Both the position numbers and the translations under genes were made by a program. From an uncultured Propioniciclava sp. (GTDB lineage: Bacteria > Actinomycetota > Actinomycetes > Propionibacteriales > Propionibacteriaceae), in contig CALMPQ010000401.1 of the NCBI GenBank assembly GCA_937872005.1, positions 1-8,226 of the forward strand: DNA of 8,226 nt, given 5' to 3'. The notes below the pieces were generated by a model. That model was not told the origin of the DNA and ran no database searches. It saw only the letters and a program-made list of their open reading frames with translations. This document shows positions 4,748 through 8,226 of this stretch, one piece after another. Numbering within the stretch: position 1 is the first letter of the stretch; each line of letters starts with the position of its first letter.

Positions 4748-5899
4748 ATGACCTTCCTGACCGACGACCTCCTCGCCCGCATCCACGCGCGGGCCGCTGA
4801 GGTCGACGCGGACAACATCTTCCCGGACGCCGACCTCGCCGACCTGCGCGCGGTCGGTTACCTCGCCGCGTTCGTGCCGACCGAGTTCGGCGGGGGCGGG
4901 CTCTCCCTGGAGGAGATCGCCAACGAGCAGACCCGGCTGGCGAAGGCGTCCCCGGCGACGGCGCTGGGCATCAACATGCACCAGATCATCGTCGGCGTCG
5001 GGCGCCATCTCGCCGCCAACGGCAACCCAGCGGGGGAGACGATCCTCCGCGAGGCGGCCGCCGGAGAGGTGTTCGGGTTCGCGATCAGCGAGCCGGGCAA
5101 CGACCTGGTCCTGTTCGGGTCCATCACCGAGGCCCGCCCCGACGGCGCGGGAGGTTACACCTTCCACGGCCAGAAGGTCTTCACCAGCCTCGCCCCGGTC
5201 TGGACGCGCCTGCTCACCTTCGGCGCCGACCGCACCGACCCGGACGCCGTCCGCAACGTCTTCGCCATCCTCACCCGCGACGCCGGCGGCTTCGAGATCG
5301 CCGACGACTGGGACACCCTCGGCATGCGCGCCACCCAGTCCAACTCGACCAAGCTCACCGGCGCCCCGGCCGCGGCCGACCGCATCCTCCAGGTCGTCAC
5401 GCCCGGCCCGAGCCTGGAGCCGATCGTGTTCGGCATCTTCAGCCATTTCGAGGCGCTGCTCGCCGCCACCTATCTCGGCATCGGCGACCGCGCGATCGAG
5501 GTCGCCGCGGCTCACGTGAAGAAGCGCCGCTCGGTCAAGAACGACGACGTCTACGCCAACGATCCCGACATCCGCTGGCGGCTGGCCGACGCGGCCATCC
5601 GCATGAACTCCGCGCACGCCGAGGTCACCCTGACCGCCCGCGAGCTCGACGAGGGCCGGGAGTACGGCATGCTCTGGCTCCCCAAGCTGAGCGCCACCAA
5701 GAACGCCGCAGCCGAGGCGTCCCTGCACGCGGTCGAGCAGTCGATCCGGGCGTGCGGCGGGTCGTCGTACTCGAACTCCCACGAGCTGTCACGCCTCTAC
5801 CGCGACGTGCTGGCTGGGTTGTTCCAGCCGTCCGACCAGGAGTCGCTGCACGGCGCGTGGGCGAACGTGGTGCTGGGCCCCGTCACGCCCAAGGCCTGA
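4748..5899 (+). CDS. Acyl-CoA dehydrogenase-family flavoprotein
   Basis: The 383-residue protein has the full acyl-CoA dehydrogenase layout. The N-terminal helical domain includes GYLAAFVPTEFGGGGLSLEE (37-56). The middle beta domain has FAISEPGND (111-119), GQKVFTS (141-147) and DTLGMRATQS (189-198), which binds FAD and substrate. The C-terminal helical domain begins with ALLAATYLGIGDRAIEVAA and ends with RACGGSSYSNSHELSRLYRDVLAGLFQPSDQES. It would oxidise an acyl-CoA or related thioester in the cytoplasm, passing electrons to ETF or another acceptor. At the family's usual catalytic position (YEG after LYRDA) the sequence reads QPS, so the base is missing there (Pro361). Members acting as flavin monooxygenases or on unusual substrates are therefore an alternative. 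ATG 4748 is chosen for the AAGGA ribosome site (4738-4742). A longer in-frame start at 4655 would overlap DUF1905. Confidence 0.88.
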   Translation: MTFLTDDLLARIHARAAEVDADNIFPDADLADLRAVGYLAAFVPTEFGGGGLSLEEIANEQTRLAKASPATALGINMHQIIVGVGRHLAANGNPAGETILREAAAGEVFGFAISEPGNDLVLFGSITEARPDGAGGYTFHGQKVFTSLAPVWTRLLTFGADRTDPDAVRNVFAILTRDAGGFEIADDWDTLGMRATQSNSTKLTGAPAAADRILQVVTPGPSLEPIVFGIFSHFEALLAATYLGIGDRAIEVAAAHVKKRRSVKNDDVYANDPDIRWRLADAAIRMNSAHAEVTLTARELDEGREYGMLWLPKLSATKNAAAEASLHAVEQSIRACGGSSYSNSHELSRLYRDVLAGLFQPSDQESLHGAWANVVLGPVTPKA

Positions 5900-5901
5900 T
5901 G

Positions 5902-5924
5902 CGGGCCGTTACTGCACCGGCCCG
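5902..5924. terminator. Hairpin between convergent dehydrogenase and GNAT genes
   Basis: CGGGCCG (5902-5908) and CGGCCCG (5918-5924) form a perfect 7-bp GC stem around a 9-nt loop. It lies 2 bp after the dehydrogenase stop. Its loop holds the TAA stop of the minus-strand GNAT gene (5909-5911). No T-run follows on either strand, so terminator function is plausible for both genes but weakly supported. Confidence 0.4.
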
Positions 5925-6214
5925 TGGTAGACGAGGTCGGCGTAGTCGTCGTGACGGCTGATCCACTCCTTCACGAACGGGCACACGGGCAGCACCTGCA
6001 TGCCCTGGTCGCGAACATGGTCCAGGGTCGTGCGCACCAGCAGGCTGCCGAGTCCGTGACCCTCCTCCTTCGGCGTGACCTCGGTGTGGGTGAACACGAT
6101 GAGCTCAGAGGTTTGCTCGTAGGCGGACCAGCCCAGCACCTTCCGGCCCCGGCGCACCTCGAAGCGCCGGCGCTCGGGGTTGTCGACGACCTCGTACTCG
6201 GCGAGCGTGTCCAT
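5909..6214 (-). CDS. Short CG-type GNAT N-acetyltransferase-like protein
   Basis: This 101-residue protein belongs to the compact GCN5-related family Acetyltransf_CG (YidJ/YjdJ-like), about half the length of ordinary GNATs. Visible features are the early beta strands ERRRFEVRRGRKVLGWSAY (14-32), then FTHTEVTPKEEGHGLGSLLV (41-60) carrying the acetyl-CoA pyrophosphate-binding loop EGHGLGSLL. The family-specific ending is VLPVCPFVKEWISRHDDYADLV (74-95). It probably binds acetyl-CoA; the acceptor substrate of the family is unknown. The ATG at 6214 begins at the domain boundary and is preceded by a TAGGCT -10 element six nucleotides away. It lies downstream of the SIMPL gene on the same strand (26 bp gap) but seems to have its own promoter. 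Its stop lies inside a hairpin shared with the convergent dehydrogenase. Confidence 0.9.
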   Translation of the reverse strand: MDTLAEYEVVDNPERRRFEVRRGRKVLGWSAYEQTSELIVFTHTEVTPKEEGHGLGSLLVRTTLDHVRDQGMQVLPVCPFVKEWISRHDDYADLVYHGPVQ

Positions 6215-6220
6215 GGCCGA

Positions 6221-6226
6221 AGCCTA
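6221..6226 (-). promoter_or_regulatory. -10 element TAGGCT for leaderless GNAT transcription
   Basis: Minus-strand TTAGGCTTCGGCC runs directly into the ATG at 6214, placing the hexamer six nucleotides before it with no Shine-Dalgarno sequence. It is the same TTAGGCTTC as before the DUF1905 gene. No convincing -35 hexamer is present 16-18 nt upstream, where the end of the SIMPL gene lies. Confidence 0.5.
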
Positions 6227-6240
6227 ACCCGCGCTCCCCG

Positions 6241-6912
6241 TCAGCGGGAGGCCGTGAAGCGGGCGTGCACGACGGCCTCGCCCCGGACGTCCTCGGGGGC
6301 CAGCCCCCCACCTGCGGCTTCGTCCTTGGCGTAGGCCAGGTTCATCGAGCGCCCGGCCGCCATCGGCATCGGGCCGCCGGGCGGTGGCGGTGCCACCAGC
6401 AGCCCCGGGTCGGCCACTTCCTCCAGCTCGACGTCGGCCCACCCCGCCGCGTGGGCGATCGCCAGGGCGCGCGTGCGGGCCTCCTCCACGGCGCGGGTCA
6501 GGGCGGCAGCCTCGGTTGCGGTGCGGGTGGCGTCCGTGAGCGCCCACTCGACGTGCGACAACTGGACGCCCTCGCGCTCGGCCCAACTCCCGGTCACCTC
6601 CGACAGTGCGGCGAAGTCGCGGAATTTGGCCTTCAGCGTCGCGCCGGCGCCGTAGCGCGGGGGAAGCGGCTGGCCGTCCGGCCCCCACGGCCGCCACGAT
6701 CGGGTGACGAGCGGTCCGACGCTGTACCAGGTGAGCGGGGCGTCGTCCCCTTGGCGGAGGCGGTGCAGGTCGTGGGCGAGGGCGTCCACGAGTTGGGCGG
6801 CTGAGCGGCTGGTCGCCGCACGGTCGTCACCCTCGAGGTCGACCTGCACGTGGACCGTGCCGCGCTCGGGGGCGAGCGACCAGGCGTGGCTGCCGACGAC
6901 AGTGATCTGCAT
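6241..6912 (-). CDS. SIMPL (DUF541) domain-containing protein
   Basis: The 223-residue product is a SIMPL/DUF541 domain. The N-terminal strand ITVVGSHAWSLAPERGTVHVQVDLEG (3-28) matches the family's usual V-x-G-x-G-x-V/A-x-x-x-P-D-x-A-x-V start. A central part with YSVGPLVTRSWRPWG and PRYGAGATLKAKFRD follows. The C-terminal half contains the typical helix TRAVEEARTRALAIAHAAG before a Pro/Gly-rich loop. Classical SIMPL proteins are secreted or lipoproteins; here the domain starts at residue 2 and there is no signal peptide, so it should be cytoplasmic. Its activity is unknown. The ATG at 6912 has an AGGGA ribosome site seven nucleotides upstream; an in-frame upstream ATG at 7023 gives extra residues that do not look coding. 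It is divergent from the transporter gene. Confidence 0.8.
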   Translation of the reverse strand: MQITVVGSHAWSLAPERGTVHVQVDLEGDDRAATSRSAAQLVDALAHDLHRLRQGDDAPLTWYSVGPLVTRSWRPWGPDGQPLPPRYGAGATLKAKFRDFAALSEVTGSWAEREGVQLSHVEWALTDATRTATEAAALTRAVEEARTRALAIAHAAGWADVELEEVADPGLLVAPPPPGGPMPMAAGRSMNLAYAKDEAAGGGLAPEDVRGEAVVHARFTASR

Positions 6913-6968
6913 GGTCCAATCCCTCTCTGGTTGGGGGTATTGCTGAAATGGCGTGGATCTTTCGGATC

Positions 6969-6982
6969 GGCCGCGCGCGGCC
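6969..6982. promoter_or_regulatory. 14-bp perfect palindrome in the divergent SIMPL-transporter spacer
   Basis: GGCCGCGCGCGGCC is a perfect palindrome near the centre of the 115-bp spacer between divergent genes (6913-7027). Its place suits an operator acting on one or both promoters, yet in such GC-rich DNA it may be chance. The transporter itself has a GAAGGG ribosome site (7015-7020) seven nucleotides before its ATG. Confidence 0.25.
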
Positions 6983-7027
6983 CGGCGCAGGTCTACCGTG
7001 CAGATTAGTCTCACGAAGGGCACTCAC

Positions 7028-8226
7028 ATGGCCACCAAGCAGAAGGGGACGCTCAGCAACGGTCGCGTCGTCTCCTACGCGATGGGCGACGTTGCCAACA
7101 ACCTCGCGTTCCAGATGACGTCGATGTTCCTGATGGTCTACATGACCGACATCGTCGGGCTGTCGGCCGCCGCGGCCGGCACCATCTACGCCGTCACGAA
7201 GGTCTGGGCCGGTGTCGCCGACCTGGTGGCCGGCAACACCGTGGACAAGGCCAACACGCGCTGGGGCCGCCTGCGGCCGTGGATCCTCTGGGGCTCGACT
7301 CCGCTCGCCATCACCCTGGTGCTGCTGTTCAGCACGCCGGCCGGCCTGAGCCCGACCCAGGCGTTCATCTGGGTGCTCCTCATCGACGCGGCGTTCCAGC
7401 TGGCGTACTCCTTCGTGAACATCCCCTACGGCTCGCTGTCGGCGGCCATGACACAGAACTCGCTCGACCGCTCGCGTCTCTCGGGCGCTCGCTCGATCGC
7501 GTCGGCCGTCACCGGTGTCGCGCTGTCGGCGATCATCTCGCCCCAGTTCCAGGGCATCAAGGACCTGCCGATGGAGGAGGTCCGGTTCAAGTTCACGATC
7601 ACCTGCATCATCCTCGGCGCGCTGGCCATCGCGCTGTACATGGTGTGCTTCCTGAACACCCGTGAGGTCGTGCCGCGGAGCCCGGGCAAGTCGAAGCTGT
7701 CGACGACCCTGAAGATGGTCGGCAAGAACCGCCCGCTGCTGACCCTGTGCCTGGGCGCATTCTTCCTGCTCGGCGCCATGTTCACCATGAACGCCGTCGC
7801 CATGTACTACGTGGGGTCGGTGCTCGGAGACCGCACGCTGTTCACCTTCTTGATGCTGGCGCAGACGATCGGCACGATCCTCGCCGCGTCCTTCGTGCCC
7901 ACCATCACGGTGCGCCTGGGCAAGCGCCTGGGCTACGTGCTGTTCGCCGGCATCGCCGTGCTCGGCTACGTCATCGTGGCCGTGGTGCCGACCGGTGGTC
8001 TGGTCACCGCGATCGTGGCCTGGTTCATCTTCGGCATCGGCTCGGGTGGCACGAACGCCCTGATGTTCTCGATGCAGGCCGACACCGTCGACTACGGCGA
8101 GTGGAAGACCGGCACCCGCTCCGAGGGCGGCGCCTACTCGATCCTGTCGTTCGTCCGCAAGTGCGGCCAGGGCCTAGAACCTGTTTCGAAAGTGCTGGGC
8201 TTGGAGGTGTGCGGGTCTGCGTGTCG
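7028..8226 (+). CDS. GPH-family sugar:cation symporter (MFS), interrupted near its 3' end
   Basis: This is a membrane transporter of the glycoside-pentoside-hexuronide:cation symporter family (MelB/UidB/XylP-like). It opens with the family pattern GRVVSYAMGDVANNLAFQMTSMFLMVYMTDIVGL (12-45), then VWAGVADLVAGNTVDKANTRWGRLRPWI (59-86), close to the E. coli UidB style. Later come the alternating hydrophobic helices of a 12-span protein and the family segment DTVDYGEWKTGTRSEGGAYSILSFVRKCGQG. After Gly382 the frame stays open, but the residues (LEPVSKVLGLEVCGSAC) no longer fit the family, which should continue with further helices to about 450-480 residues. The break coincides with CTAG and probable insertion-sequence DNA, so the gene is probably inactive. 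The first cation-site aspartate of MelB (D55) aligns with Ala61; the second (D59) is kept as Asp65. The substrate cannot be named. Confidence 0.88.
   Translation, partial: MATKQKGTLSNGRVVSYAMGDVANNLAFQMTSMFLMVYMTDIVGLSAAAAGTIYAVTKVWAGVADLVAGNTVDKANTRWGRLRPWILWGSTPLAITLVLLFSTPAGLSPTQAFIWVLLIDAAFQLAYSFVNIPYGSLSAAMTQNSLDRSRLSGARSIASAVTGVALSAIISPQFQGIKDLPMEEVRFKFTITCIILGALAIALYMVCFLNTREVVPRSPGKSKLSTTLKMVGKNRPLLTLCLGAFFLLGAMFTMNAVAMYYVGSVLGDRTLFTFLMLAQTIGTILAASFVPTITVRLGKRLGYVLFAGIAVLGYVIVAVVPTGGLVTAIVAWFIFGIGSGGTNALMFSMQADTVDYGEWKTGTRSEGGAYSILSFVRKCGQGLEPVSKVLGLEVCGSAC
8176..8226. mobile_element. Probable end of an insertion sequence inside the transporter gene
   Basis: Transporter homology stops at about 8173. 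The following DNA starts with CTAG and then GAACCTGTTTCGAAAGTGC, less GC-rich and not resembling coding sequence. The abrupt loss of homology, the CTAG that could be a target site, and the form of the GAACCTGTTTCGAAA end suggest the terminal inverted repeat of a DDE-transposase insertion sequence, perhaps IS5-like. Neither transposase nor second end is in the window, so the family is a guess. Confidence 0.5.

Noticed and set aside
4700..5782. Minus-strand frame of 360 codons opposite the dehydrogenase
   Set aside because: It is an antisense shadow; the + strand carries a complete acyl-CoA dehydrogenase fold.
6957..6970. GATC-TTTCG-GATC inverted pair in the divergent spacer
   Set aside because: GATC is itself a palindrome, so two copies nearby look like an inverted repeat by chance.

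Overview
The window is GC-rich double-stranded DNA with closely spaced genes, GTG starts, ATG-overlap coupling and several apparently leaderless genes. This points to a high-GC actinobacterium. The MT0933/Rv0909-type antitoxin-like protein and the overall gene flavour would fit the Propionibacteriales, but that placement is inference. Most of it reads as ordinary chromosomal housekeeping and accessory sequence. I see no CRISPR array, phage module, rRNA or tRNA.

Left part (1-2210, + strand): the 3' end of a beta-lactamase-fold serine hydrolase is followed by a two-gene operon, pterin-4a-carbinolamine dehydratase then class II fumarase (fumC). The stop and start codons of the pair overlap (TGATG). 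A perfect 16-nt direct repeat, 22 nt apart, lies just before the operon. Its second copy contributes to a well-spaced promoter that would give a leaderless transcript.

Middle (2211-3257): a decayed GNAT acetyltransferase on the minus strand has lost its centre and shifted frame near its end. A strong 19-bp hairpin comes next, then a 40-codon minus-strand small ORF rich in tryptophan with an excellent Shine-Dalgarno site. About 500 bp without a recognisable gene and visibly poorer in GC follows. This middle block is the least ordinary part of the window.

Centre-right (3258-6912): an MT0933-type antitoxin-like small protein and exonuclease III (xthA, GTG start) are on the + strand. A DUF1905 protein is convergent with xthA and overlaps its 3' end. 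An acyl-CoA dehydrogenase-like flavoprotein, divergent from DUF1905, has proline where the canonical catalytic glutamate of the family would lie. Two minus-strand genes follow: a short CG-type GNAT protein and a SIMPL (DUF541) protein without a signal peptide. The DUF1905 and GNAT genes share the same TAGGCT -10 element 6-7 nt before their ATG.

Right edge (7028-8226): a GPH-family sugar:cation symporter reads well for 382 codons. It then breaks abruptly at CTAG (8174-8177) into unrelated sequence that looks like the end of an insertion sequence, cut off by the window. The genes do not form one pathway. The only clear functional coupling is the dehydratase-fumarase pair.
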